Assembly (NCBI GenBank): GCA_934047225.1
Contig: OW203988.1
Coordinates: forward strand, 11,318,229 to 11,382,228
Source: Ypsolopha sequella
Lineage: Eukaryota > Arthropoda > Insecta > Lepidoptera > Ypsolophidae
Length of the DNA: 64,000 nt
Reading direction: 5' to 3'
Numbering within the stretch: the first letter of the stretch is position 1; each line of letters opens with the position of its first letter. The notes under the pieces are model-generated. The model did not search any database. It worked only from the letters and a program-made list of their open reading frames with translations, and had not been told where the DNA came from. Below are positions 10,307 to 20,738 of the stretch, piece by piece. The translations under genes and the position numbers were made by a program.

Positions 10307-11892
10307 ATCATACTACTAAAAAGCTCTAGTCGTTCTTTGCCATGCAAAACAGATGGCGCTACTTGTATGTTACATCGCGATATCGTTGATCATTTTCAAA
10401 ATCTAAAATACTCAATAGGTGGAGGATGGTAAGGTGCTCGACAACAATTAGGTCACTGGCCCCACGGCCCTAACGCTTAGGGTGTGACTTCGGTGGATTT
10501 TTGAAAGGAATACTCCATGTTGGGTATCCTCAGAGTACGTCCTAAATCCTAATAAATTCATGATTCTTGAGAGTACTTGTCAGCTTGTATGTAAAAGGAT
10601 TAAGTACCAGTGGCGAGGGGTGGAATTATGACGTTGGTAAGGTAAGCCGATCCAAAAAAAAAACACTCACCTCGTCCTACAGGCGCCAATTCTAAAAATT
10701 CCTAATTAAAATTATCTAAAAATCCTTTCACCATAAAAAATCACTGATGATTTGACGATGACTAATGATGACAGTGTCTTTGAAGTATGATAAAATCAGT
10801 TGATTTTATCAACTGAATGATCATCTCAATATGAATTTAAAGTCATTATAACAAATAAAACTCACTCCAATAAACAAATATGTGAGATAAACACAGTAAA
10901 ATTAACAAAAACCGGTGAAAAATAACAATTATCTCGCTAAATCACAAAAAACTAATCAATTTAGAAGTACGCACATTAACAACGAAAATGCCGCCATTAC
11001 GTACTAAATAAAACTTCCGAAAATATCAAACCGAACTACACTTCTAATTATAAATGTCAAACTCGCGATGTATTATTCTTATTTTTAATTTTGCAATCAT
11101 ATCACCTGCACTTGTCTACGCATCAGAAAGAGAAAAAAAAATTTAAAAACATTTTTAGTAGAGAGAGAGAAAAAGTTAACTCGATCGGCATCAGCCACAG
11201 CCTTCTCTGAGACTAGAGAAGGCTATGCATCAGCCTATTCTTTACGCTTTCACCCGATAGATGCGACCGAATTGCGATGTTGCCATACGGGAGCCTGCCC
11301 ATTAGTGCAACGTTGCAAAGTTAGCTAAAATGGACCGGCCTAACTTCCCAATTTTGTGCAAACATAACGCTGCGCGCCATAATGAGTTGAAATAATGTGT
11401 ACGGAAGATTTACTTTTCCTTTCGCGCAGGCGTTTTTTTTTAGTAATTCTTAGAAGCACATAAAAATAATTGTTCATTAAAATAATGAATGGTGGATTGG
11501 TTGGTTTGGTTGTAGTTGGAGGTATTTCTGAAAGGTAAGCCTTGTCACGACGAGTACGTTCGCGAAACTGTAAATGTAAATGCTGGCAACACTAGAGAAA
11601 AAATAAAGAAAAGGCATTACGGAGGGCTGGGATGGTTAAGAGGGAAGCAGAAAGAAAGAAGGAGACCATTCTTAGGGACAAGAAGTCCCGCCAAAGTATA
11701 CTTAACATTCTTAGGGACAAGAAGTCCCACTTAACTAATAGGGACAAGAAGTCCTACCCGATACATAAGGGCAAGAAGCCTCACCTGATACCTGCGTAAG
11801 GACAAGAAGCCAGGACAAGAAGTCCCAATAACAGTAGAACATTCATCACACTAAGATGTGACTAATGTCACCCTACAATTAAGGTTATATTG
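10307..11892. other. Intergenic repeat debris without a recognised gene
   Basis: No convincing coding region was seen. There is a small palindrome around ATAAAATCAGTTGATTTTAT (10789-10808) and the hairpin-unit array at 11667-11833. The plus-strand frame 11516-11734 merely reads through that array and is not regarded as a gene. Confidence 0.5.
11667..11833. repeat. Array of short hairpin units (GGGACAAGAAGTCCC)
   Basis: The 15-base unit GGGACAAGAAGTCCC, itself a perfect 5-bp stem with a 5-base loop, or close variants of it, occurs six times at irregular spacing of about 20-40 bases. The first two copies share the longer context CATTCTTAGGGACAAG. Units further right are degenerate. Confidence 0.8.
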
Positions 11893-11985
11893 TAGCCGAT
11901 TCTGAAGGCTTTAATTTTAGTTTTAGTGCTGTCAAAATTAAATTTTCATCATTGCAAAATAGTTCATAATATATGAATAGTTTTA
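11893..11985. repeat. MITE family A, left half
   Basis: Begins TA-GCCGATTCTGAAGGCTTT and continues with TTAGTGCTGTCAAAA, the terminal inverted repeat found in several other copies in the window. The matching right end is absent here unless the complete copy at 12376-12540 supplies it. Confidence 0.7.
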
Positions 11986-12110
11986 AAGTATTCACATTTT
12001 TTCTATTTGAACACTTATTCAAAAAAAAATCTTAAAACTAAACAATTGTTATATAACCATATGCAAAGAACGGGGATAAACTGAACCAGTCTGATCGTAT
12101 AAACTAAAAA

Positions 12111-12329
12111 CTATTCGAAACATCTATCGCAAATATAATCAATGACTGGTTGCTTGCAACAACCTCTGCAAATCCAGTTTTTACAAGCAGTACACTTTGT
12201 CATATCTGAGATCACAAACAATTTACGTGATTTACACATATGACACGTAAAGTATCTATTTATTATAGTTTTAGCGATTTTTTCAGGCAAATTTCTTTTT
12301 TTAGTAATTTGACCTTTTTCATAGTTATT
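12111..12329 (-). pseudogene. Cysteine-rich zinc-binding C-terminus of a transposase-like protein
   Basis: A 72-codon minus-strand frame ends at a TAG (12113-12111) and has no ATG start of its own. It contains C-H-M-C, then C-T-A-C-K-N-W-I-C-R-G-C-C and C-D-R-C-F-E at the very end. That is four C-x2-C pairs in about 50 residues. The layout resembles the C-terminal cysteine-rich domain of piggyBac-type transposases, but no DDE domain is nearby, so the family is a guess. It sits between two ends of MITE family A and may come from the parent element of those MITEs. Confidence 0.45.
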
Positions 12330-12375
12330 TTACTACTTGCATAGTTATTTTTTAAATATTATTAATTCGTCATTG

Positions 12376-12540
12376 TAGCCGATTCTGAAGGCTTTAATTA
12401 TAGTTTTAGTGCTGTCAAAACTAGAATTATTTCAAAGTAATTTAGCTTCCGTTCCTAGCATTTAAGGACTATTTTACAATAAACAAAATTTAGTTTTGAC
12501 AGCACTAAAACTAAAATTAAAGCCTTCAGAATCGGCTTTA
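12376..12540. mobile_element. MITE family A, complete copy
   Basis: About 165 bp with terminal inverted repeats of roughly 50 bp (GCCGATTCTGAAGGCTTTAA at the left, its complement at the right), flanked by TA on both sides. No coding capacity. The TA flanks suggest mobilisation by a Tc1/mariner-like or similar TA-targeting transposase. Confidence 0.8.
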
Positions 12541-12651
12541 ATGTAACCTTAGCTTTATAGTTCTGGTGCATCACGAATTGATTCCGGCTATACACAACGT
12601 GACCCACCGGACGTGACGAATTCATATTAACAAACATTTGATAAATAATTA

Positions 12652-13116
12652 TGTTCGCGCCACTTCTTGTGGCTCTCATACTGCGGGGTAGTTGTGAATT
12701 AATATTTTCAACTGTCATTTTCGCTGCATCTCCACCCGCTTAGTTTTGGACGCAAATCAATCAGTCGTCAATCAGAAGCCTTTCACGCCGGAGGTCTACG
12801 CTGATTGTCATTCGACTAGGTCCTACCTCGACCCTACCGCCCGCCATTTTGAGATCGCACCCGCTGTGCGCCTCATTTTCATCTATTACTATTACGAAGA
12901 AGATTAGCCGAGAAGAGCGCAACCAGGCACGAAGAGGAAGAAGAAAACCATCTTGGAGAACACCAGAGACTTGGTGGCTCAGGCGAAGCGTGGTTTGTGG
13001 TGCATGCAGCTCCTTCCCAAGGTCAGATCTTTCATCTTCGTAATTATTTCTCTTCACTTCCCGCTATTTTTAAAACCTATGGTGATACAAAGCACTGCCG
13101 TCATATCGCGTGCTCA
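12652..13116 (+). repeat. 5' LTR of BEL/Pao copy 1
   Basis: 465 bp, starting TGTTCGCGCC and ending GCGTGCTCA. It appears identical to both LTRs of copy 2. Short open frames inside it on both strands are not considered genes. Confidence 0.97.
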
Positions 13117-13122
13117 TTTTTT

Positions 13123-13140
13123 TGGCCATTCGAGCCGGAT
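13123..13140 (+). promoter_or_regulatory. Primer-binding site, copy 1
   Basis: TGGCCATTCGAGCCGGAT starts six bases after the LTR. It matches the complement of the 3' end of insect tRNA-Tyr, as I remember that tRNA, at 16 of 18 positions. The mismatches are at positions 4 and 6. The same sequence is present in copy 2. Confidence 0.7.
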
Positions 13141-13603
13141 CTAGATCCATTTTAGGCCCTTTGATCTGCGATCTATAACCATTTTTTGGTATTTCCAACC
13201 GCTATCTTCATGTTCTTTGTCTAAAGAACACGTGAATTCCGCTCTAATTTTCACTCTGCCCGCAGTATTACCCCGCATTCCCGCTCTTATTTGCATTATC
13301 TATGCATTAAAACCCCGCATTCGTCAAAATATTAGTGATTCCATTTCCTATATACTGGAAATTATAAATTATCTACAGTGAAATACGCCATTCTGTTAAT
13401 TTATCCGCTGCGATTATACCATTTGATCATTTCACAGAAAATATTATCTGCCTACCTGCTAATTCTTAATATTATCGAGAGGTACTCGTACACAGGTTCG
13501 TCCGCCGCCCGTGTTATCTCTAACTCATTAGCATTATTCTATGTTGTAGTCAGTATAAAACTTTCAATAGTTCTGGTACTTGCCTAACTTTGTACTATAT
13601 AAC

Positions 13604-16600
13604 ATGCCAAATTCCGCAGAAGCTGCAAAATTAAAGATGTCGTATAGTTTAAAGAAGCTTAAAAATAAAAGGCAAGAATTGTTTAATCGCCTTCAGAGAG
13701 TTTATGACTTTTCTAAAACCGCTTTAGAGGATGTTTCTTCGGCAGAATTGTTTATGGCCAATGTCGAAACTTTGGATACTGTACGCTCAGAAATTCATGT
13801 AATCATAGATGAAATTAATGACACAGAGGTATTGATAAATCCTAATTTTGAACCAAATTATCAAAGTTGGTCAGCTTTTGAGGATCTTTACTCCCATTGC
13901 AAATACATCAACCGGAAGTTATCACATTCTTCGAAATCGGCTGACTCTAAAGTTAAAGCTCCACTTGACATGGAATGTCCCAAAAAACCTACTATCAAGC
14001 TTCCAAAACTGGAACTCGTTGGTTTTTCTGGTGAAGCTACTATGTGGCCAACATTCTATGAAACATTTAAAACCACGATTCACGATAATCCGGACTTGAC
14101 CGACAACGAACGAGTACAATACCTGATGGGTAAACTTTCTGGCCGGGCACTTTCGATTTGTTCTGGAATCACACCGAACGCAACTAACTACGACATAATC
14201 TGGAAAACACTCGTTTCTACTTTTCAAGACTCGCGTAGTTTAGCCACTACTTATTTGGATCAAATGTTTGAATTTCGCCCTTTAACTACCGCTAGTTCAA
14301 AAAACTTGGACTTGTTTTTAGACAAGTTCTGTTCCGCTGTTTCGTGTTTAAAATCGCTGAATATTAAAGATCTTTCGGATTTTATCCTTATGTATTTGGC
14401 CCTTAAAAAACTTGATGTTGAAACCGCTCGTTCATTTGAAATGTTTAAACGTGGTTCCGATTTACCCCATTATGATGAATTAATATCATTTTTACGTGAA
14501 CAAACTAAGATACTGAACCGCACTGCACCCGCAATTACCGCTCCCGCTCCGAACCGCTCCGCTAATAATAATAACAACAAAACCGGGTACAGTACCAAGT
14601 CAACCCATGCTTTTGTCTCCGCTTCGACCAATAATAATTGTTGTCCGCTATGTAAACAATTAAAACACTATAATTTATATAAGTGTCCCGAATTTGTGAA
14701 ACTAGATATCGAGAAAAGATTTCAGTTCATCAAATCTAATAACGGTTGCACCAATTGTTTAAGCATTACGCATAACAACTCCGCTTGTAAATCGTCTTAT
14801 AATTGCCGCCATTGTAATTGTAAACACCATTCGATGTTGTGCCGCAAACAAAATGTGATGAATACTCACACCGCGCTTGGTCAAAATATTACCGTGTCTC
14901 CACGCACACATACGCAATCTTCGAGGATGGTGGATCCTGCCGTATCGGCGACTAACACAGAACATATGACTAATGATTCTCAATCCGTACCAACTGCGAG
15001 TAATAATATTTCTTTATGTAACTTACAGCCTAACTCGCAGCGTAATGAAACATGCCTTTTAGGTACAATTCAAGTGATCGTGAAAGATTCTAACGGTATG
15101 TCTGTCCGTCTACGTGCGCTCTGCGACCCTGCGTCACAATCCAGTTTTTCGACGGTTTCCTGTTGTGAGAAGCTTAACTTAAAATATGAAAAAATTCCCC
15201 GCGCTTTTGTTAAGGGCATCGGCTCCTCATCAAACCCAATTAAGGGTGCGACAAACCTTAAATTGTTTTCACGATTTGATGATTCGGTTTCAATTTCGCT
15301 TGACACTTATGTAATCGACCGTATTACCGACAACTTACCATCGGTGCAGGTGGATTTGTCTACGCTTTCATATTTAAAAGGTATCACACTTGCTGATGAA
15401 ACCTTTTACTTACCGGGCGAGATTGATATTCTTATCGGTGCATCTTTATTCGCGGATATCTTGTTATCAGGCCGCGTCTCTGGTCCCCCGGGTACGCCGA
15501 CGGGATTTCAGACCATCTTCGGTTTTACGCTAATTGGTAATACGCCTGTTTACCAAAATACCGCATGTTCAATTTCGTTATGCTCTTATATGGAGATTGA
15601 ACCGCCAATAGATTTTATTTTACAAAAATTTTGGCAATTAGAAGAGGTGCATTGTGAACCTGCTTCTAGTCCCGCAAATGATGAATGTGAAAAATTATTT
15701 ATTAACAATGTGTCACGTGACCCCGCTGGTCGCTATTCGGTTTCTTTACCGTTCGCACGGAATCCTAACATACTAGGAAACTCGTACCATCACGCAAAAA
15801 AGTGTTTTATGTCTCTTGAGCGTAGGTTTGTTTCTAACGCAGATTTACGTTCCGAGTATAACAATATAATAAATGAATACCTAACTAAAGGTTACATATC
15901 CCCGCTTCATAATGATGACCAATTATCTCTTGGTTATTATATTCCGCATCATCCCGTAGTGCGTGTTGATAAATCAACGACAAAGGTGCGTATTTGTATG
16001 AATGCCAGTACTAAGACTGACTCCGCTGATGGTACTCGTGTCTCATTAAATGACACGCTGCACACAGGTGCTAATTTGCAAAACGATTTGTTTTTAATTT
16101 TACTTGACTTCCGCTTGTATGAAATCGCTTTTACCTCGGATATCAAACAAATGTTCTTACAAGTTTTGGTTAACGCCGATGATCGCAAATTTCAAAAGTT
16201 TTTATACCGCTTTGACACGTGTTCACCGCTTATCGCTTATCAGTTCAATCGCGTCTGCTTTGGACTACGTAGTAGCCCTTTCCTTGCGATGAGAGTAGTC
16301 AGGAAACTCTGTGAGGATGGGAGTTCAGCGTACCCGCTCGCCGCTACTGTAGCCGCACGAAACTGTTACATGGACGACATCTGCTATAGCACGCCCACCG
16401 TGCAGGGCTCCTTACAGCTCAGAGATGAGCTGGTAGGATTGCTTAAGGCCGGTGGCTTTGAGCTCGTCAAGTGGTCTAGTAACTGTCAACAGTTACTTGA
16501 TACACTGCCTGATACTCACCGCTTAAATTCTAGTAAGAATTTTGAAGAACAAACTCAAACTCTTAAAGTTCTTGGCTTACAGTGGTCGCCTGATTCTGAC

Positions 16601-18922
16601 GAGTTCTCTTTTACTGTATCGCTAGATAGTCGCCCATGTACTAAACGCAATGTTTTGTCCGTGATAGCACGTCAGTACGACGTCCTCGGCTTTACCGCTC
16701 CTGTGATCTTGTACGCAAAATTACTCTTGCAGAAAATCTGTATTTTAAAATTAGACTGGGATGAAACACTACCCTCTGATATTGCGCAGATTTGGCAAAA
16801 CTATTTGAAGGAGCTACCTGTTTTGCGGGATTTACGTATTAAACGCCACTTAGACGTGTTCCAAAATTCGAAAATTTCGATAATATCATTTGCAGACGCA
16901 AGTGAACGTGGATACGGATGTGTCGTATATATTAGAGTACAAGATGACTCAGACACTTGCACTAGCATTCGGCTGGTATGCGCAAAGTCAAAAGTCTGTC
17001 CGCTCAAGACCGTCAGTGTCGCCCGCCTTGAGCTTTGTGCCTCGTTACTCATGTCGAAATTAACTCGTCGTGTAGTTGACGCTTATAAAATACGTCACAA
17101 TATTGAACGTATTTACTGTTTTACCGATTCTATGGTAACTTTACACTGGATACATTCCTCACCGCACAGGTTTAAAACCTTTGTCGCGACGCGTATAACA
17201 AAAATAATATCCGCTATTCCCGCTGAATGTTTTTACCATACAGCTGGTTCTCAAAACCCGAGCGACTGTCTTTCCCGTGGTCTCACTCCCACGCAGTTGA
17301 TGAGTCACCCGCTCTGGTTCACTGGACCTGCTTGGCTTTATCTGGACGCTAAAGAGTGGCCAATCAAAACAATAGAATCAGCTTCTATTGAAGAAAACTT
17401 GCCGGAATCAAAAACAATTTCTCTTCCCGCTTTTAGTAATGAAGAACCGCATCCTCTTCTTTCTCTTTCGGAAAGAATTTCGTCATGGCTTGTGCTTTTA
17501 CACACAATCATTTACATCTACCGATTTTTACGTATTTTACCGCGCTCTAATATTTTTACCGCTACCGATATGGATTTCGCTGAAGTTGCATTGATTAAAG
17601 CTCTTCAAGCATTTTATTTTCTTGATGAAATAAAAAGATTAAAGTCAAATAAACTTTGTTCTCCCGCTTTAAATCGACTATCGCCATTTTTAGATAAAAA
17701 TGGATTGTTACGCGTTGGTGGTCGACTTCGCAACACAGACATGACGTTCGATCAACAACACCCTGTGTTGTTACCTCGTAAAAATCATATTGTCGAATTG
17801 ATTATCATTCATTATCATCGCAAAAATTGTCACATTGGACCAGTGGCTTTAATGTCAATAATCCGCCAAAAATTTTGGATACTTTCCTGTCGAAATATTG
17901 TTCGTCGCGTAATACATAGCTGCAATTATTGTTTTAAGGCGAAGCCGAGACAAACCTTCCCTTTCATGGCAGATTTACCATCATGCCGCGTTAATGAGGC
18001 TAAAGCTTTTGTCCACTGCGCTGTGGATTATTGTGGTCCTATCAGTATCACTCCGTATCGAAAACGTGGAGTCCGTCCCGTCAAATGTTACCTCTGCATA
18101 TTTGTATGCCTGGTGACTCGTGCAGTTCACGTTGAATTGGCAACTGATCTTAGCACGAACACTTTTCTTTCCGCGTTCAAACGTTTTTTATCTAGACGTG
18201 GAGCAGTGTCTTTCGTATATTCAGATAATGCTACGAACTTTGTAGGCGCTAGAAATGCCCTCTCAGAAATTTACAATTTGACAAACTCCGAAGAATTTAA
18301 AACGTCTTTCGCGAATGAACTTGCCGATCATAGAATACAATGGAAATTTAATATTCCACGTAGCCCACATTTTGGGGGACATTATGAGATATATGTCAAA
18401 GGATTTAAGACGCATTTGCATAGAGTAGTAGGTACTCAACTGTTGACCTACGAAGAATTATTAACTGTAGTTACGCAAATAGAATGTGTCATAAATTCTC
18501 GTCCGCTTACGCTGCTGAGTGAAGATCCATCTGAACTTAGCGCGTTAACTCCTGCACATTTTCTGATGTCAACTCCTTTAAAAGAATTACCCGCTTGTAA
18601 GGTGGCTGATGAGCCAGTTAATTTATTACGTCGCTACGCGTTGCTTGATCAAATGGTAGAATCGTTCGCAAGGCGATGGAAGAATGATTATCTCCATCTT
18701 CTCCAGTCTAGAGGAAAATGGAATACACCTTCCAACCCAATCAAAATTGGATCTGTTGTCGTTGTAGTTACCGATAACACTCCACCGCTTCAATGGCCGC
18801 TCGGTGTTATTGTAGCTGTATACCCTGGCAAAGATAATGTCATTAGGGTAGCTTCTGTCAAAACGACGACAGGTGTTTACAAACGACCTGTCGTGCGTCT
18901 TTGCCCTCTCCCATCTCAATAA
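13604..18922 (+). CDS. BEL/Pao Gag-Pol polyprotein, copy 1
   Basis: 1,772 residues from the ATG at 13604; a Met 11 codons further in is an alternative start. The order is typical of BEL/Pao. A Gag region with the conserved L-P-K-L-x-x-x-x-F-x-G-x-x-x-x-W stretch comes first (about residues 125-300). Next are cysteine/histidine-rich knuckles (about 346-415) and an aspartic protease (A-L-C-D-P-A-S-Q, D508). Reverse transcriptase has its YMDD box at 922-925, and RNase H has F-A-D-A-S (D1098). Integrase has an H-H-C-C zinc region followed by D1475, D1541 and E1595. All catalytic residues are present and the frame is uninterrupted, so the protein is potentially functional. It differs from copy 2 at six residues. 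Translation as one Gag-Pol frame is usual for this superfamily. Confidence 0.95.
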   Translation: MPNSAEAAKLKMSYSLKKLKNKRQELFNRLQRVYDFSKTALEDVSSAELFMANVETLDTVRSEIHVIIDEINDTEVLINPNFEPNYQSWSAFEDLYSHCKYINRKLSHSSKSADSKVKAPLDMECPKKPTIKLPKLELVGFSGEATMWPTFYETFKTTIHDNPDLTDNERVQYLMGKLSGRALSICSGITPNATNYDIIWKTLVSTFQDSRSLATTYLDQMFEFRPLTTASSKNLDLFLDKFCSAVSCLKSLNIKDLSDFILMYLALKKLDVETARSFEMFKRGSDLPHYDELISFLREQTKILNRTAPAITAPAPNRSANNNNNKTGYSTKSTHAFVSASTNNNCCPLCKQLKHYNLYKCPEFVKLDIEKRFQFIKSNNGCTNCLSITHNNSACKSSYNCRHCNCKHHSMLCRKQNVMNTHTALGQNITVSPRTHTQSSRMVDPAVSATNTEHMTNDSQSVPTASNNISLCNLQPNSQRNETCLLGTIQVIVKDSNGMSVRLRALCDPASQSSFSTVSCCEKLNLKYEKIPRAFVKGIGSSSNPIKGATNLKLFSRFDDSVSISLDTYVIDRITDNLPSVQVDLSTLSYLKGITLADETFYLPGEIDILIGASLFADILLSGRVSGPPGTPTGFQTIFGFTLIGNTPVYQNTACSISLCSYMEIEPPIDFILQKFWQLEEVHCEPASSPANDECEKLFINNVSRDPAGRYSVSLPFARNPNILGNSYHHAKKCFMSLERRFVSNADLRSEYNNIINEYLTKGYISPLHNDDQLSLGYYIPHHPVVRVDKSTTKVRICMNASTKTDSADGTRVSLNDTLHTGANLQNDLFLILLDFRLYEIAFTSDIKQMFLQVLVNADDRKFQKFLYRFDTCSPLIAYQFNRVCFGLRSSPFLAMRVVRKLCEDGSSAYPLAATVAARNCYMDDICYSTPTVQGSLQLRDELVGLLKAGGFELVKWSSNCQQLLDTLPDTHRLNSSKNFEEQTQTLKVLGLQWSPDSDEFSFTVSLDSRPCTKRNVLSVIARQYDVLGFTAPVILYAKLLLQKICILKLDWDETLPSDIAQIWQNYLKELPVLRDLRIKRHLDVFQNSKISIISFADASERGYGCVVYIRVQDDSDTCTSIRLVCAKSKVCPLKTVSVARLELCASLLMSKLTRRVVDAYKIRHNIERIYCFTDSMVTLHWIHSSPHRFKTFVATRITKIISAIPAECFYHTAGSQNPSDCLSRGLTPTQLMSHPLWFTGPAWLYLDAKEWPIKTIESASIEENLPESKTISLPAFSNEEPHPLLSLSERISSWLVLLHTIIYIYRFLRILPRSNIFTATDMDFAEVALIKALQAFYFLDEIKRLKSNKLCSPALNRLSPFLDKNGLLRVGGRLRNTDMTFDQQHPVLLPRKNHIVELIIIHYHRKNCHIGPVALMSIIRQKFWILSCRNIVRRVIHSCNYCFKAKPRQTFPFMADLPSCRVNEAKAFVHCAVDYCGPISITPYRKRGVRPVKCYLCIFVCLVTRAVHVELATDLSTNTFLSAFKRFLSRRGAVSFVYSDNATNFVGARNALSEIYNLTNSEEFKTSFANELADHRIQWKFNIPRSPHFGGHYEIYVKGFKTHLHRVVGTQLLTYEELLTVVTQIECVINSRPLTLLSEDPSELSALTPAHFLMSTPLKELPACKVADEPVNLLRRYALLDQMVESFARRWKNDYLHLLQSRGKWNTPSNPIKIGSVVVVVTDNTPPLQWPLGVIVAVYPGKDNVIRVASVKTTTGVYKRPVVRLCPLPSQ

Positions 18923-19010
18923 CTCCTTTCTTTGCCCCCGCTTCAAAATTTCGTTATTCTCTGTCTTATTTTTACTTTTCTATTCTTATTTTAAAACCAA
19001 TGGTTTTAAC

Positions 19011-19022
19011 GCCGGGGGCAAA
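19011..19022 (+). promoter_or_regulatory. Polypurine tract, copy 1
   Basis: GCCGGGGGCAAA directly precedes the 3' LTR and would prime plus-strand DNA synthesis. The same sequence sits at the same place in copy 2. Confidence 0.8.
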
Positions 19023-19487
19023 TGTTCGCGCCACTTCTTGTGGCTCTCATACTGCGGGGTAGTTGTGAATTAATATTTTCAACTGTCATTTTCGCTGCAT
19101 CTCCACCCGCTTAGTTTTGGACGCAAATCAATGAGTCGTCAATCAGAAGCCTTTCACGCCGGAGGTATACGCTGATTGTCATTCGACTAGGTCCTACCTC
19201 GACCCTACCGCCCGCCATTTTGAGATCGCACCCGCTGTGCGCCTCATTTTCATCTATTACTATTACGAAGAAAATTAGCCGAGAAGAGCGCAACCAGGCA
19301 CGAAGAGGAAGAAGAAAACCATCTTGGAGAACACCAGAGACTTGGTGGCTCAGGCGAAGCGTGGTTTGTGGTGCATGCAGCTCCTTCCCAAGGTCAGATC
19401 TTTCATCTTCGTAATTATTTCTCTTCACTTCCCGCTATTTTTAAAACCTATGGTGATACAAAGCACTGCCGTCATATCGCGTGCTCA
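19023..19487 (+). repeat. 3' LTR of BEL/Pao copy 1
   Basis: 465 bp. Three substitutions relative to the 5' LTR: C to G in the CAATCAGTCG stretch, C to A in GGAGGTCTACG, and G to A in GAAGAAGATTAG. None of the other three LTRs shares these changes. Confidence 0.97.
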
Positions 19488-19492
19488 AATTA

Positions 19493-20701
19493 TGATAGTT
19501 TGTTTGCATTTAACGGCAACTTTTGACGCGTTTTATGATACTTAACAAGATTAATTATAATTGTTTTACATCAAAATTACAAGAAAAATAATATTTACCT
19601 ATTTATTTGCCGTGAGTAACCGGATCACAATTTTTGAACCCCCGTGACGCAGACTCTTTAGCTGCCGATCTTGTTTAACACTAACCCATTTGCTACAAAA
19701 TGGTGGATTCCATAGACAAGATAATGCTGCCAGGAATGAAAAGCAGCCACTTTGTGGTAGAATATTTTGGCTGGAAATGTTGAAAAATTACCGTGACGCT
19801 AAACCGGAACTCCGGTACTCCCGTTTTCTTGGGACAGCAATAATGTAGAATTATAAGCAATTTTAAGTACATTTACGTTAAAATAAAGCAAAATTCATAG
19901 TTTTTAATTCTTAATACGTCTAGAAAGCTTAAAAAATAGCCGCCAGTCGGATCAACCCTACTTTAAATGCGACTTGAAAGTTTAAAAATGTAGATGGGAT
20001 ATTAAGATTTATATTTATATTTAAACACAATTCGTTTGTTAACAATCCTTTACCAAATAATAAAAAAATGTTGATTGCTTGGGACACCCTCATTTTGCTA
20101 ATGTACAATATTTGTGAAAAATGCCCGATGACGTTATGCTTGTGCCGCCCAGTTGGAACACAAAACCTCAACAAATCAGCAAGGAACATACCTTGTTTTA
20201 TTATACCACTAGCGACCCGCCCGCGCGCCCCGGCTTCGCACGGGTGCAATGCTGATACTAAATATACTACAGAATGTCTTTATATACAACGTTCACAGTT
20301 TTTGTAATGTAGTTAAGGTACTTAATTGGATATGGATTAATGCTGTATTGCTTAAAATCGCTTGGTAAATAAGCCATAATGGTTATTGTGGGTTATCCCT
20401 AAGAGATAAACATATACCATCGCGGACTTTTTTGTATTTTAAAGTTGTACAATACTGTAGTACCCACCCCCGACACTTCATAGTCAAGGCTCAAGTTATT
20501 TACCTACACTCTCACGCGCGCATCTGGCTTGTCCGCACACGCTTTTGTGTGTGCGTGAGCTAGTCTAGGGCTGGCAGCAATCGTGTGAGCGTCGTCGCCC
20601 GAGAGGGACACAATATAAGTCAGCAACTTATGTGATTCTCTTCCTAAATTTTAGCGTAGTCCAATTTCTGGTTCCCCGTGGATTAATCAGTATTAAAAAA
20701 A

Positions 20702-20738
<37 letters not shown>

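Larger units (their letters stand above)
12652..19487 (+). mobile_element. BEL/Pao LTR retrotransposon, copy 1 (complete)
   Basis: A 6,836-bp element with two 465-bp LTRs (TG...CA), flanked by the 5-bp target duplication AATTA (12647-12651 and 19488-19492). Between the LTRs are a tRNA-type primer-binding site, a single long Gag-Pol frame with no stop or frameshift, and a polypurine tract. There is no envelope frame after Pol. The two LTRs differ at three positions, so the insertion is young but not brand new. Confidence 0.97.

Noticed and set aside
12761..13057. 98-codon frame on the minus strand of each BEL/Pao LTR (also 19111, 22348, 28719)
   Set aside because: It lies entirely inside the LTR and recurs only because the LTR does; GC-rich regulatory DNA with open frames on both strands.
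13580..13603. Upstream extension of the Gag-Pol frame
   Set aside because: The longer frame begins at a TTG; the first ATG in frame is at 13604 (23191 in copy 2), which is the sensible eukaryotic start.
20701..20733. A CRISPR or regulatory array suggested by the regular TA run
   Set aside because: It is a plain dinucleotide microsatellite; CRISPR arrays are not expected in a nuclear insect genome.
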